32,283 nucleotides of DNA from assembly GCA_026992635.1 (NCBI GenBank), contig JALWYU010000113.1, positions 1 to 32,283 on the forward strand, in the 5' to 3' direction. The DNA comes from Bacteroidota bacterium (GTDB lineage Bacteria; Bacteroidota; Bacteroidia; JAADEI01). Below are positions 14,105 through 22,457 of the stretch, piece after piece. Numbering within the stretch: position 1 is the first letter of the stretch; each line of letters opens with the position of its first letter. The notes beneath the pieces are model-generated. The model worked only from the letters and a program-made list of their open reading frames with translations. It was not told the DNA's origin and did no database searches. Both the position numbers and the translations under genes were made by a program.

Positions 14105-14950
14105 TCAGCGTTCGTGAACCGGTGCTTGCGACCGGGATGAAGATGCTGCAGACTCTCGGGTAGACGACGACACCTCCAACCGCCCGGAATCAGAAGAAGA
14201 AGAAACGGTCCACGACACCTGTTCCGCTAAGCGATCTTTCAGTTGCTGAACTGTCTGATCAGATCCCGACAGAATTTCTATGTGCTTGCGCCCCGGATGA
14301 ATGCGCGCAATCACCGTTTGCGCAGACAGCTGGTCTGACTCGGCTTCCGAGGGGGCAATCAAACCTGCCGACGCAATGAACTTCAAATACTGGATTGCCG
14401 TCGTATCTGAAAGGGGACGAACCCATTCCTTCCGAACCAAAAACATATTTCCCGAAAAATTATACGAATGTGGCAAATAGACTACCACATAATCCTTAGG
14501 ACTCAGATGATCGTCCAGCGGAGTAGGCGCCTGATTTTTTATGAGTAAACCCGGCTTCCACAACTTGCCCTCCCGATCCATTTGCACCAGAACTGGATGA
14601 CCCAGATGCGAGGCATGTTGCCGAATCGTCTGAAAAATCTCTTTTACGGCTGTGTACAGAATCCCCACACCCGGCAACTGAACCAAAAACCTGTCCAAAA
14701 ACGCCAGAGCACCATGAACCACCAGCAACCGGGAAAACGCACCGACCAGCGTAATCAACAAGAACGTCAACAACACACCAATTCCCGGAAAGTACATTTC
14801 CTCCGGAATGAACGCCTGAACCACCTCATCCAGCGTACTGATCAGCCAGACAATCACTGCTACCGTAATCGCAACCGGCGCAATCAACAACAAGCCCTGG
14901 ACAAACCACTCACCCCATTGCTTCAAAATATCCTGGAGCCAGCGCCGCAT
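14105..14950 (-). CDS. DUF502 family membrane protein
   Basis: This 281-residue protein has two N-terminal membrane segments, about residues 16-40 (FVQGLLLIAPVAITVAVIVW) and about 57-80 (GIGVLLTFLLITLVGAF). A soluble domain follows with FLVQLPGVGILYTAVKEIFQ, PVLVQMDREGKLWKPGLL and YVVVYLPHSYNFSGNMFLV, all hallmarks of DUF502 proteins of unknown function. The ATG at 14950 is chosen because the protein then starts MRRWLQDILKQWG, just before the first membrane helix; the frame is open to 15019. The C terminus carries a Ser-rich, low-complexity tail of about 40 residues. It lies 104 nt downstream of the TonB-like gene on the same strand, and its 3' end faces the CRISPR operon. Confidence 0.85.
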   Translation of the reverse strand: MRRWLQDILKQWGEWFVQGLLLIAPVAITVAVIVWLISTLDEVVQAFIPEEMYFPGIGVLLTFLLITLVGAFSRLLVVHGALAFLDRFLVQLPGVGILYTAVKEIFQTIRQHASHLGHPVLVQMDREGKLWKPGLLIKNQAPTPLDDHLSPKDYVVVYLPHSYNFSGNMFLVRKEWVRPLSDTTAIQYLKFIASAGLIAPSEAESDQLSAQTVIARIHPGRKHIEILSGSDQTVQQLKDRLAEQVSWTVSSSSDSGRLEVSSSTRESAASSSRSQAPVHER

Positions 14951-15054
14951 GAAAAACCCGATCTTTCCCTTCACAACTCCGATTTCCCCATGAAAGTTCC
15001 ACCACGCCCACGGTCCCAACCAGACGAATGGCGTCCTTTCCCTGCAAACTCACC

Positions 15055-15981
15055 TCAATAGCGAAACTCAATGCAAATATAGCCAATTTGCACAGGTGGT
15101 GCTGAAGGTTTGGCATCAAACCGACACTGACGCGCAGCGCTCAGTGCGCGCTGAACCAGCTCAGGATGGGAAGTGGTAGAGCGTTCAGGAGCAAACTCTG
15201 CACGCGTGACCTCACCCGACTGATTCACCTGAATACGCACACAGACGGTACCCACCTCACCCGAACCCGAAGGAACCGACGGGCGACGAACCAGCTTCCT
15301 TCCCGCCAGCGAATACGAAAACCCCGCACCGGCACTCGCCGACGGACCTGAACCACCACCTGAACCCGGTGCACGAACCGAAGGTGTGCCACCACCACCG
15401 CCAGGCACACCACTGGGCACTGAAACTGTGGGTGTCCCACCTGGCGAACCCGCCGCCCCCGACGAAGCGCGCGGCCCCCGATACAACAGCGTGGTATCCA
15501 CAGTGGGCTTGCGCGGCGTACGGGAAGCTGTTTCCGTTGGCGAACGCTCCTTCTCCCTTGGACGCGAAACAGGTGGGGGCGTAGCCGGGGCAGGCTCAAC
15601 ATCCTGAGTCATAGTGGGCTGGTCCGGTACTGGAGAGGACTCCGAAACCGGCGGCGACGCAGGCGATGGCGACGGGGGTGCAGAAGCCGGTGCTGACGGA
15701 GGCGAAGGCGCGGGCGCACCTGACGCCGATGCCGATGCCGGCGCGATAGGCTCCACAGCAAAAACCACACTCAAATCCGGTGGAGGCGGATCCGGACCCT
15801 TCAACTGCAAAAACAAAAACAGGATAAACAGCAAGACATGAACCGCTACAGAAACAACCAGTGCAATGGGGCGGGCACCGCGCTCTTCGGGCACTTCCTC
15901 TGTCCAGGTGGTCGTCGTTGTTGCCGCCGCCCCTAAGCGATAACCTCCTCGCCCACTAGTGCGAACGGACACCGGCGACAT
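15055..15981 (-). CDS. TonB-like energy transducer
   Basis: This 308-residue protein has TonB layout. A short cytoplasmic N terminus precedes one membrane helix (about 38-61, IALVVSVAVHVLLFILFLFL). A long periplasmic spacer made almost wholly of Pro, Ala and Ser follows, then a Gly/Pro/Ser-rich stretch. The C-terminal TonB-like domain runs from about residue 235 (EVGTVCVRIQVNQSGEV) through ELVQRALSAARQCRF to the end (GYICIEFRY). Such proteins pass proton-motive energy from ExbBD to outer-membrane receptors; no exbB or exbD is in the window. The spacer strongly raises GC content. The start at 15981 overlaps the end of the upstream exported-protein gene by 26 nt, so the two are likely cotranscribed. 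A dedicated receptor partner cannot be named. Confidence 0.82.
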   Translation of the reverse strand: MSPVSVRTSGRGGYRLGAAATTTTTWTEEVPEERGARPIALVVSVAVHVLLFILFLFLQLKGPDPPPPDLSVVFAVEPIAPASASASGAPAPSPPSAPASAPPSPSPASPPVSESSPVPDQPTMTQDVEPAPATPPPVSRPREKERSPTETASRTPRKPTVDTTLLYRGPRASSGAAGSPGGTPTVSVPSGVPGGGGGTPSVRAPGSGGGSGPSASAGAGFSYSLAGRKLVRRPSVPSGSGEVGTVCVRIQVNQSGEVTRAEFAPERSTTSHPELVQRALSAARQCRFDAKPSAPPVQIGYICIEFRY

Positions 15982-18493
15982 CTACACCCAGTTGTCCAGG
16001 ATTGCCTCCCTGCGGGTAAACAAACCACTGATAATAAGTTCCTTCTGACGTGTGCGCCTGAATGACCAGAGGCACGCCCGCCGGAACCGCCTGCCGTATC
16101 CAGGCACAATCCTCCCCACATACCGCAGGTGCACCCTGATAAAGCACTTTGCCATCCGCAGTGGCAAGCTGGACCCAGACCGGCGGCGAACCGCCCAACA
16201 GGTAAATACCCCGCGCCTGAACACGAATAGAATAGGGCGACCCACCCAAACCGAGCAACGAACCGCCAATGCCCGTAGGCTCACTACCAGGCACCACCAC
16301 CGTATGCCGAACCGTATCGCAGGTATCGCAGTAGCAAATCACCGCCAGAACTTCATATGTGCCAGGCGTCTGCCACAGTGCCTGTCCACTGGCATCTGCC
16401 GCTTCCGTGGGAAAGGCATCCGGACCAAAAATCCAGTACACCGTATCCACCATGTGGGCATTCTCCTGGATATCCACCGTAAAGGTTCCATAGGTCAGTG
16501 GGGGCAATGTATCCGGTGCCTGAACCGTGTATTGCGGATAGGCAAAATACACCCACGTGATCAGTGTATCGTTGTACACACTGTCTTCTTCACTGTAGTT
16601 CAGGATGTAAGCCTTGACGCGGAGGGAGTCGCCCGGTTGCCAGGCAGGCAACTGCCAGCTGCCCAGAAACACGTAATCCTGCTGACCAGGATACAGGATT
16701 CCATTGTAAGTACCTGTGTAGGTTTCGCCCGTTTCAAATTCCACGCGTACCTGGAAGTTGGTCGCGGGCACGTCGCCGTCGTTGTACACCTGGAGGGCAA
16801 CGCCCACAGTCCCACCCTCAGGACAGTACCTGTGCTGCGCAAGTGGTGAACTCATCTGAATGGGAATCAAATCAATATGACCCTTACGAATCACCAGGTT
16901 ATCCAAGTAAACCGTTGGCGGGTTCGTAGAGTTGGTATTCCCGCCACCAGTCCCATACCAGCCCAAATACACACGCTGACCCAACCAGGGCAGTAAAAAG
17001 AAAGTGTCTTTTTGCCCAAGTGCCGACGGCTCGCTATTCTTCGCATACGTATGAAGTTTGTACATATTGAGACCACAATCCGTAAACACAAACAGGCTTA
17101 CAGAATCATTGCTTTCAAATTGGGGGTTGTTCCCGCCCGAACCCTGCGCACCAATCTCAAATGCAACGTACACCTTGGGACTGGTAATGTCAAACTGCGG
17201 CGAAAGAATCCATTCGCCCGTCGCATACCCCGCACCCAGATTCAATGAAGCGGACGTGCCATTGGGATGGGCGGAATTCCCCAGCCACGGCGAAGAAAGC
17301 CACATAGCGTCCATACCAAATACCTGGGGCGTCCCTACCCCCCGGGCTTCCAACCATCCATTCGCGATATTGCTCAGGTTAGTTCCCCAGTATCCCGTAA
17401 AGTCCACGACCTGCGGCAGGGAAACCACTGGCGGAATGTAAAACGTATCACGAAGTGTATCATCACAGCCCAGCGCGTCGTTGGGATCCCGGTCAATGTA
17501 AAACAGCGCGTAGACATACCCGCCACTGTTGGGAAAGCTCAACCCCGTCAGCGCGGCAATTTCTCTGTAGTCCTGAGGATAGAAGGTGTCACCGGTCAGG
17601 AAGCCCGAGTCTGACACGTTCACGGCACCCGTCAGGTGCACCCACCAGTACAGGGAGTCCACACCCTGCGGAAAGTAGAACGTGTCCTGCGCACTGACAT
17701 TGGTAATCCGGACAAAAAGCGTGTCGTTCCCGCTTTGACACCCTGACAGCCGAAACGAAGACACCGCCAACGACGTACGATATTCAAACCGAACCCCATC
17801 AAACGTCAGCGAATAATTGGCGAAGACGCGTCCGGGCAAGGCAAACGCCATATTCCCCGCCGCATTCTCAATCCCTTGCGTATGCAATCCTCCATCGGAC
17901 TGGCATGTCCGGCAGTGGATTTCAATGGCATTGTCCTTCTCGTAAAGCCGAATCTGAAATGTAACACGCGCACTGAGAAAACCCCAATGCGGAATACTGT
18001 CAAATTCCACGATAAAAACGCGGTTGGGCGCCGTCCCAATCACATCGTACGAAATCGTTCCCCCTCCTGGCGGCAACAGATCTTCCCAAAAAGCCGCGAC
18101 AATGTTATTCGGTGGAATTGGAGTTGGAATATTCTGGGCACTGAAACTACAGCTGGTTGACGAAAAAGCAATAAACCCATTACTGCAAATGTAAAGCGTG
18201 TTGTAAGTCTGATTGAAAAAGCGGAAAGGAAATGGAATCGCGATACCATTACTCAACTGGTCATCCCCTAAGGTCACCACAGTAGGATTGGGCAGGTTCA
18301 CCCAGCTGTAGGGTATAGAAAGTACCTGGTAAGGCGAGTCGCATTGCTGGGCACGCCCAACGCTCATGCCCATCACGAACACGCCCACCGCTAAAACGAC
18401 ATTTCGCAAACCTATCCAGTTCCAGAGCCCTTTTTCAACGCCAGACGCATTGCTTTCTCGCTTCCGATGTACCAACCAAACTGACCTGGTCAT
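15956..18493 (-). CDS. Large exported multidomain protein with CARDB-like and PKD-like regions and a T9SS-like C-terminal domain
   Basis: This 845-residue protein has a long basic N region, then a signal helix (NVVLAVGVFVMGMSVGRAQ). The first domain carries FPFRFFNQTYNTLYICSNGF, AAFWEDLLPPGGG and FIVEFDSIPHWG, a module frequent in Bacteroidota surface proteins. Central regions include a possible jelly-roll (YVAFEIGAQGSGG), a CARDB-like domain (VALQVYNDGDVPATNFQVRV) and a PKD-like domain (VYWIFGPDAFPTEAADASG, followed by TYEVLAVICYCDTC). The C terminus (from about 755) has the strand pattern of a T9SS sorting domain (VQLATADGKVLYQG, AVPAGVPLVIQ), but an extra tail of about 17 residues follows. 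Many Cys pairs suggest disulfides. Start: ATG at 18493; an upstream ATG at 18562 would lengthen an already long N region. Likely a secreted adhesin or surface-layer component; substrate unknown. Confidence 0.75.
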   Translation of the reverse strand: MTRSVWLVHRKRESNASGVEKGLWNWIGLRNVVLAVGVFVMGMSVGRAQQCDSPYQVLSIPYSWVNLPNPTVVTLGDDQLSNGIAIPFPFRFFNQTYNTLYICSNGFIAFSSTSCSFSAQNIPTPIPPNNIVAAFWEDLLPPGGGTISYDVIGTAPNRVFIVEFDSIPHWGFLSARVTFQIRLYEKDNAIEIHCRTCQSDGGLHTQGIENAAGNMAFALPGRVFANYSLTFDGVRFEYRTSLAVSSFRLSGCQSGNDTLFVRITNVSAQDTFYFPQGVDSLYWWVHLTGAVNVSDSGFLTGDTFYPQDYREIAALTGLSFPNSGGYVYALFYIDRDPNDALGCDDTLRDTFYIPPVVSLPQVVDFTGYWGTNLSNIANGWLEARGVGTPQVFGMDAMWLSSPWLGNSAHPNGTSASLNLGAGYATGEWILSPQFDITSPKVYVAFEIGAQGSGGNNPQFESNDSVSLFVFTDCGLNMYKLHTYAKNSEPSALGQKDTFFLLPWLGQRVYLGWYGTGGGNTNSTNPPTVYLDNLVIRKGHIDLIPIQMSSPLAQHRYCPEGGTVGVALQVYNDGDVPATNFQVRVEFETGETYTGTYNGILYPGQQDYVFLGSWQLPAWQPGDSLRVKAYILNYSEEDSVYNDTLITWVYFAYPQYTVQAPDTLPPLTYGTFTVDIQENAHMVDTVYWIFGPDAFPTEAADASGQALWQTPGTYEVLAVICYCDTCDTVRHTVVVPGSEPTGIGGSLLGLGGSPYSIRVQARGIYLLGGSPPVWVQLATADGKVLYQGAPAVCGEDCAWIRQAVPAGVPLVIQAHTSEGTYYQWFVYPQGGNPGQLGVDVAGVRSH

Positions 18494-18679
18494 GGTTCGC
18501 TTTTTTGTTGTGTGCACCCCAAATCCTTTCTTTCTCCTTGCTTTTCTGGCGATTGACCGCAACTGGATTGGAACACCGTTTCCAACCCGTTCTCTTCTGT
18601 GTTCTGAAAAGAAAGTTAAGGCATAAACGGAAAACTACCAACTCTTCTTGTGGGAATTTTTGTTCGGTTGGTGGTCAAT
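18494..18679. other. Intergenic region upstream of the large exported protein
   Basis: This gap separates the ktrA stop from the start of the next minus-strand gene and probably holds that gene's promoter. An imperfect inverted repeat (ACCAAC near 18637 and GTTGGT near 18667) spans a long loop. I see no clear terminator or riboswitch. Confidence 0.4.
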
Positions 18680-19366
18680 TCACTCGTAGTCTTCGTTTTC
18701 CCCCATCGCCTCTAAGAAGCGCTGGATGTCTTTCTGGTGCCCCATTACGATGAGGGCGTCGTCTTTCTGGATCTTCTCGTGCGGACGGACGCAACCAATG
18801 ATGACAGGTTCGCGATTCACAATCCGCTTAATCGTAACAAGCGTCAGCCGATACCGATTGAGTAAGTCCAGATCCCGTAAAGTACGTCCCACAAAGAAGG
18901 AAGGGGCAGGCACCTCCACAATCTCATAGTTGCCAGGCAAAGGAATGTAGGTGCGGAATGTGGGATGGAGAATGCGTTCTGCTAAGCGTTGCCCGGCTTC
19001 TTCTTCGGGCGAGACAATCTCGTGGACACCGAGTTTTTCCAGGATCAGGCGTTGCGTCGGTGTAAATGCCCGCGTAATGACCCGGGGAATACCCATATTC
19101 AGCAGGTGGACCGTGCACAGAAGGAGCTCTTCAAAGGTTTCGCCAATGGCAACTACCGCCACGTGAACATGTTGCAACTCTTCGTTGCGCAGTGCGCGTT
19201 CATCGGTTGCATCCGCAACAATTGCCGTTGCCACTTCATCCTTGAAGGCTTCAATTTTTTCGCGGTTCTTATCCAGGACAATCACCTCGGCACCGCCCCG
19301 AACTAAGTGCAACGCCACTGCCCTGCCAAACGATCCCAGCCCAATCACCAGACACCGTCGGTGCAT
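18680..19366 (-). CDS. ktrA: TrkA/KtrA-type potassium channel regulatory subunit
   Basis: This 228-residue protein carries a single RCK_N Rossmann domain (CLVIGLGSFGRAVALHLVRG, VIVLDKNREKIE, ATAIVADATDE, VAVVAIGETFE). An RCK_C domain follows from about residue 140 (YEIVEVPAPSFFVGRTL, DLDLLNRYRLTLVTIKR, DDALIVMGHQKDIQRF). Single-RCK-pair proteins of this size form octameric rings that gate KtrB/TrkH-type K+ channels in response to nucleotides. No channel subunit lies in the window. The ATG at 19366 is followed directly by the first Rossmann strand. It lies downstream of the tRNA-Gly gene on the same strand. Confidence 0.9.
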   Translation of the reverse strand: MHRRCLVIGLGSFGRAVALHLVRGGAEVIVLDKNREKIEAFKDEVATAIVADATDERALRNEELQHVHVAVVAIGETFEELLLCTVHLLNMGIPRVITRAFTPTQRLILEKLGVHEIVSPEEEAGQRLAERILHPTFRTYIPLPGNYEIVEVPAPSFFVGRTLRDLDLLNRYRLTLVTIKRIVNREPVIIGCVRPHEKIQKDDALIVMGHQKDIQRFLEAMGENEDYE

Positions 19367-19403
19367 CCTTCACTGACCACGCCAAAGCACTAGAGATAAA
19401 TAG

Positions 19404-19476
19404 AGCGGGAGACGGGAATCGAACCCGCGACCTCCTCCTTGGCAAGGAGGCGCTCTAACCCCTGAGCTACTCCCGC
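19404..19476 (-). tRNA. tRNA-Gly (GCC)
   Basis: The 73-nt sequence folds as a standard tRNA on the minus strand. The acceptor arm GCGGGAG pairs with CTCCCGC. A D arm follows (TAGCTCAGGGGTTAGAGC). The anticodon stem CTCCT/AGGAG encloses loop TGCCA with GCC at the anticodon, and the T arm contains GGTTCGAATCC. No CCA is encoded. It lies between the ftsB-like and ktrA-like genes on the same strand. Confidence 0.97.
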
Positions 19477-19497
19477 TTCCCTACTGGTGGCGCCCTC

Positions 19498-19875
19498 TCA
19501 CTCCTCCTCCCCTGCCCCTCCATTCTCTATAACGAATGCAGGTGTCCAAAAAGTTCCCGGATGTTTCGCTTCGGGCAAAAGGAAAATTTCCTCGCCTTCC
19601 CGAACCAGGTTCAACACAAGTCGCCCATACTCTTCTTCTTTCTGCGAAAAGGCTTCTATTGCCTGGCGCAACTGCCGGGTTTTGCTTTCCAGCAGCTGGA
19701 TTTGCGCTTCCAGGCGGCGTGCCTCCCGATATTGCTGGAACCAGGCAAGGAAACCGCCCGAATCCAGAAAACCCATCCACAAAACAAACATGCCCAACAC
19801 AAGCACATAAGGGCTCAGATACCACCGTCTGTACAAAGGCGGGACATCGCGCTGAGCAAACCGCTGTCCGTCCAT
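19498..19875 (-). CDS. FtsB/DivIC-type septum formation initiator protein
   Basis: This 125-residue bitopic protein has a short N-terminal segment and one membrane helix (about 22-40, SPYVLVLGMFVLWMGFLDSG). A coiled coil of about 50 residues follows (REARRLEAQIQLLESKTRQL, then RQAIEAFSQKEEEYGRLV) and then LVREGEEIFLLPE. The GDEV/GEEIFLL element after the coil is typical of FtsB/DivIC proteins, which join FtsL and FtsQ/DivIB in the divisome. The ATG at 19875 is preferred over GTG codons just upstream. Sequence alone does not separate FtsB from DivIC. It precedes the tRNA-Gly gene. Confidence 0.85.
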   Translation of the reverse strand: MDGQRFAQRDVPPLYRRWYLSPYVLVLGMFVLWMGFLDSGGFLAWFQQYREARRLEAQIQLLESKTRQLRQAIEAFSQKEEEYGRLVLNLVREGEEIFLLPEAKHPGTFWTPAFVIENGGAGEEE

Positions 19876-19992
19876 TGTCACCACTCCCCGCTACTTATCC
19901 GCACAGTCCAGACTCCCGGAAGCGTATTTACTGCCCGCCTACCGCATGCGTATGTGCGTGCACAAAAGGGCGTATTGGAGGCGCCCACACAC

Positions 19993-20244
19993 TTACAGTT
20001 GCTGGACTTTGCATCGGTCCCAGCCATCCTCCCGCTGAATGTAATCGCAGATTTTGTTGGCTTCCTGGTCACTTTGATTGGGCAACAGGTACTCCTGGCT
20101 GTAGACCGTACCCAGGATCTCCCGCTCGCAAATGCACACCCAGTCCACTGTGGAATTTAAACAGGCAGTCGCAACGATTGCAACCAGACCCACTACACTG
20201 GAAAACAGGATTTTCCGAGCCATGGCACCGGGATTTACTCGCAT
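19993..20244 (-). CDS. Small Cys-rich lipoprotein, paralogue of the upstream gene
   Basis: This 83-residue exported protein has a lipoprotein signal (ARKILFSSVVGLVAIVATAC) with the lipid-attachment Cys in ATAC. The mature part of about 55 residues has a Cys pattern D-W-x-C-x-C, then ICDYI, then W-D-R-C, shared with the neighbouring gene. The start ATG overlaps the previous stop (TAATG), so translation is coupled; an in-frame ATG seven codons later would also work. I do not recognise the family. Two disulfides are plausible. Likely location is the periplasmic face of the inner membrane or the outer membrane. Confidence 0.72.
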   Translation of the reverse strand: MRVNPGAMARKILFSSVVGLVAIVATACLNSTVDWVCICEREILGTVYSQEYLLPNQSDQEANKICDYIQREDGWDRCKVQQL

Positions 20245-20486
20245 TAAATGCGGCGAAGCGAGCAGTCCTTCCAGTTATTCCGATCAGCAATGTGGTCGCA
20301 AATTTGCTGGGCGTCCGATTCGTTTTGATTAAGGATCAGTTCGTAGGTGTCCGTGCCCAGCTGCGTCTTGCACTCGCATGACCAGTCCGCATCGGTACAG
20401 GCGGTGGCGGCGACACCCACCAGCAGCAAGCCCACCACTGCACCCACCATGCGACCCATTCCGGTCAACTCCCGTGACTTCCGCAT
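20244..20486 (-). CDS. Small Cys-rich lipoprotein, first of a tandem pair
   Basis: This 80-residue protein has a signal and lipobox (MVGAVVGLLLVGVAATAC) followed by TDADWSCECKTQLGTDTY, QQICDHIADRNNW and KDCSLRRI. The four mature cysteines and the spacing between them match the downstream paralogue, although most other residues differ. The ATG at 20486 gives a basic N region (MRKSRELTGMGR); a GTG at 20508-20510 and later ATGs (20459, 20450) are alternatives. It lies 35 nt after the etfA stop and overlaps the next gene by one base. The function is unknown. Confidence 0.72.
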   Translation of the reverse strand: MRKSRELTGMGRMVGAVVGLLLVGVAATACTDADWSCECKTQLGTDTYELILNQNESDAQQICDHIADRNNWKDCSLRRI

Positions 20487-20521
20487 GGCTCCAGGTATTT
20501 TGGCGTGCACACCCGCTTCCT

Positions 20522-21508
20522 TTAAGCACCGGTCCTCTCTTTAAACTTACGAATCTCTTCGGTAAGTTTGGGTACGACTTTGAACAGGTCGTCCACCACG
20601 CCAAACGCCGCGTATTTAAAGATGGGCGCTTCGGGATCCTTATTGATTGCCAGGATGTACTTACTGCCGCTGACGCCCGCCATATGCTGAATTGCCCCGG
20701 AAATCCCCACTGCAATGTACAGTGTAGGACGAATCGTAATGCCTGTTTGCCCTACGTGTTCGCTATGGGGTCGCCATCCCATATCCGTTACGGGCTTGGA
20801 ACACGCTAACGCAGCGTTCAATTCCTTTGCCAGTTCTTCTAAGATGTGCCAGTTTTCTGGTCCTTTCATTCCGCGTCCGCCCGACACCACCACTTCTGCC
20901 TCGGTGAGGGGTACGCCTTCCGTCGCCTGTTCCACCTTCTGGATTTCCCACACAGTAGAGGTTGTGGGGGGCTGCCGATGGTTGACTTCCGCCTGCCCCG
21001 CACCCGTACGTTCTGCCGAAATGGCGTTGGGCAACAGCATGTGCACAACGCCTTGATTCAATGGGATTTCCACTTCGCATTCGGCTTTGCCCGAGTACAC
21101 GCTCCGGTGCAACACCAGTTTGTCATCTTCCTTTTTCGGTAACGATAAAATCGTATTCACCACGGCAAAACCGTACTTGCCTGCCAGGTAGGGGGCAAGC
21201 GCCCGCGCCGCATTGCTGTTCATAAACACTAAGTGGACAGGCTGAACCTCCTGAATCACTTCTTCAAAGCAGGCGGTATAGAGAGCGGGTTCCACCTGCG
21301 TCAGGTCGGTCTCATAGTGAACAACCCGCGAAATACTCGCTTCGCCAATCCTGGCAAGTTCCTCCGTGTGCGGACCAATGGCTATGGCGATGGGTTCACC
21401 ACCCGTTAGCTTCGCCAAATGCCGGGCATATGTGAGCACTTCCCACGCGGACCGTTTCAACTTGCCTTCATGCAATTCCACGTATGCCAGAACATTGCCA
21501 GTAGACAC
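20522..21508 (-). CDS. etfA: Electron transfer flavoprotein, alpha subunit
   Basis: EtfA binds FAD and, with EtfB, carries electrons from acyl-CoA and related dehydrogenases to the quinone pool. The 328-residue product shows the N-terminal ETF fold (VLAYVELHEGKLKRSAWEVL). The C-terminal FAD domain follows: VVSGGRGMKGPENWHILEEL, SKPVTDMGWRPHSEHVGQTG, YIAVGISGAIQHMAGVSGSK and INKDPEAPIFKYAAFGVVDD. All main FAD-contact motifs appear intact. The start is GTG at 21508, since the protein then begins MSTGNVLAYVE and GGGAG lies just upstream. It follows etfB after a 41-nt gap and is very likely cotranscribed with it. Confidence 0.97.
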   Translation of the reverse strand: MSTGNVLAYVELHEGKLKRSAWEVLTYARHLAKLTGGEPIAIAIGPHTEELARIGEASISRVVHYETDLTQVEPALYTACFEEVIQEVQPVHLVFMNSNAARALAPYLAGKYGFAVVNTILSLPKKEDDKLVLHRSVYSGKAECEVEIPLNQGVVHMLLPNAISAERTGAGQAEVNHRQPPTTSTVWEIQKVEQATEGVPLTEAEVVVSGGRGMKGPENWHILEELAKELNAALACSKPVTDMGWRPHSEHVGQTGITIRPTLYIAVGISGAIQHMAGVSGSKYILAINKDPEAPIFKYAAFGVVDDLFKVVPKLTEEIRKFKERTGA

Positions 21509-21549
21509 GGCTCCCGGATTTTGACAGACCTTTCCCGTTCACGCAATGT

Positions 21550-22296
21550 TTAAATGACTTTCACTTCTTTGTGAAGCACTTCCACGAGCTTGTCCAGCTC
21601 TTCAATGGTGAAGTATCGGCATTCGGTCTGGCGTTCGGGCACCCAGTGTTTGCGCACCTGTACCGGAGCTTCTTCAGCCGATGCCGGTACCACATGCAAT
21701 GGCTTGGTGCGCGCCTTGACGATTCCCATCATGGAAGGAAGACGGGGCTCAGCAAGGTATTCCACGGCTGTGATGACGGCAGGCATGGGCGCGCGCAAAT
21801 GGAGTCGTCCCCCTTCAATTTCCCGGACCACATTGAGTTGCTTGTCTTCTCCGATGCTGAGTTTGTAGGTTTCGGGCAGATAAGTATACCCCAGGAGTGC
21901 GGCGAGGATGCCGCCCACCTGTGCCCCATTGTAGTCAATGGTTTCTTTTCCGGTGAAAATCAGGTCAAATTGCTTGTTTTCGGACTGGATCCACCTGGCG
22001 ATTTCGCGAGCGACGGTCAAGCCATCGGTGGGTTCCCGGTCTATGCGCACTGCCTGATCCGCACCAATTGCCAAGGCTTTTCGGAGGATGGGCTCGCCCT
22101 CCGCCGTGTCTACAGTGAGCACGGTCAGGGTCGCACCCTTTTCCTCTTTGATTTCCATGGCTTTGGCTAAGGCGAACTCGTCGTACGGATTGATGATAAA
22201 CTGGACACCCTCCTTGCGGAATGCCCTGCCATCTTCGGTGAAAGCAATGGGTGCTGCCGTGTCTGGCGTCCGTGCTAAGCAAACCAGGATTTCCAT
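21550..22296 (-). CDS. etfB: Electron transfer flavoprotein, beta subunit
   Basis: This 248-residue protein is the AMP-binding partner of EtfA. It starts MEILVCLARTPDTAAPIAF. Family motifs are INPYDEFALAKAMEIKE, TVLTVDTAEGEPILRKALAI, IFTGKETIDYNGAQVGGILA and LRAPMPAVITAVEYLAEPRL. The D-x-x-x-x-Q-V/TG-type nucleotide loop reads TGKETIDYNGAQVG, close to the usual GKQAIDGDTGQ form but with Tyr-Asn in it. The ATG at 22296 is clear. It precedes etfA and follows pruA after a 161-nt gap that probably contains a promoter. Confidence 0.96.
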   Translation of the reverse strand: MEILVCLARTPDTAAPIAFTEDGRAFRKEGVQFIINPYDEFALAKAMEIKEEKGATLTVLTVDTAEGEPILRKALAIGADQAVRIDREPTDGLTVAREIARWIQSENKQFDLIFTGKETIDYNGAQVGGILAALLGYTYLPETYKLSIGEDKQLNVVREIEGGRLHLRAPMPAVITAVEYLAEPRLPSMMGIVKARTKPLHVVPASAEEAPVQVRKHWVPERQTECRYFTIEELDKLVEVLHKEVKVI

Positions 22297-22457
22297 TCTA
22301 CCCGGTATTTACGTTTTGCGTTTTGTGTCTTTTGCTTTGCTCCGTTTCGTTCCTGCTTTTTGCGCGACAGGCTGTTTATGTGCTGTTCAGTCGGTTGTCG
22401 TCCGTTGCAATCTCCAGATAAGGTAGAGGGTTACAACAAAACAGTTTGGGATGCGGG

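Noticed and set aside
16052-16849. Plus-strand open frame of 265 codons
   Set aside because: It is a shadow of the large exported-protein gene; Arg/His-rich with no recognisable domain.
19536-20381. Long plus-strand open frame of 281 codons
   Set aside because: It is antisense to the ftsB-like gene and the two lipoproteins, all with signal or membrane features, and its product has no family pattern.
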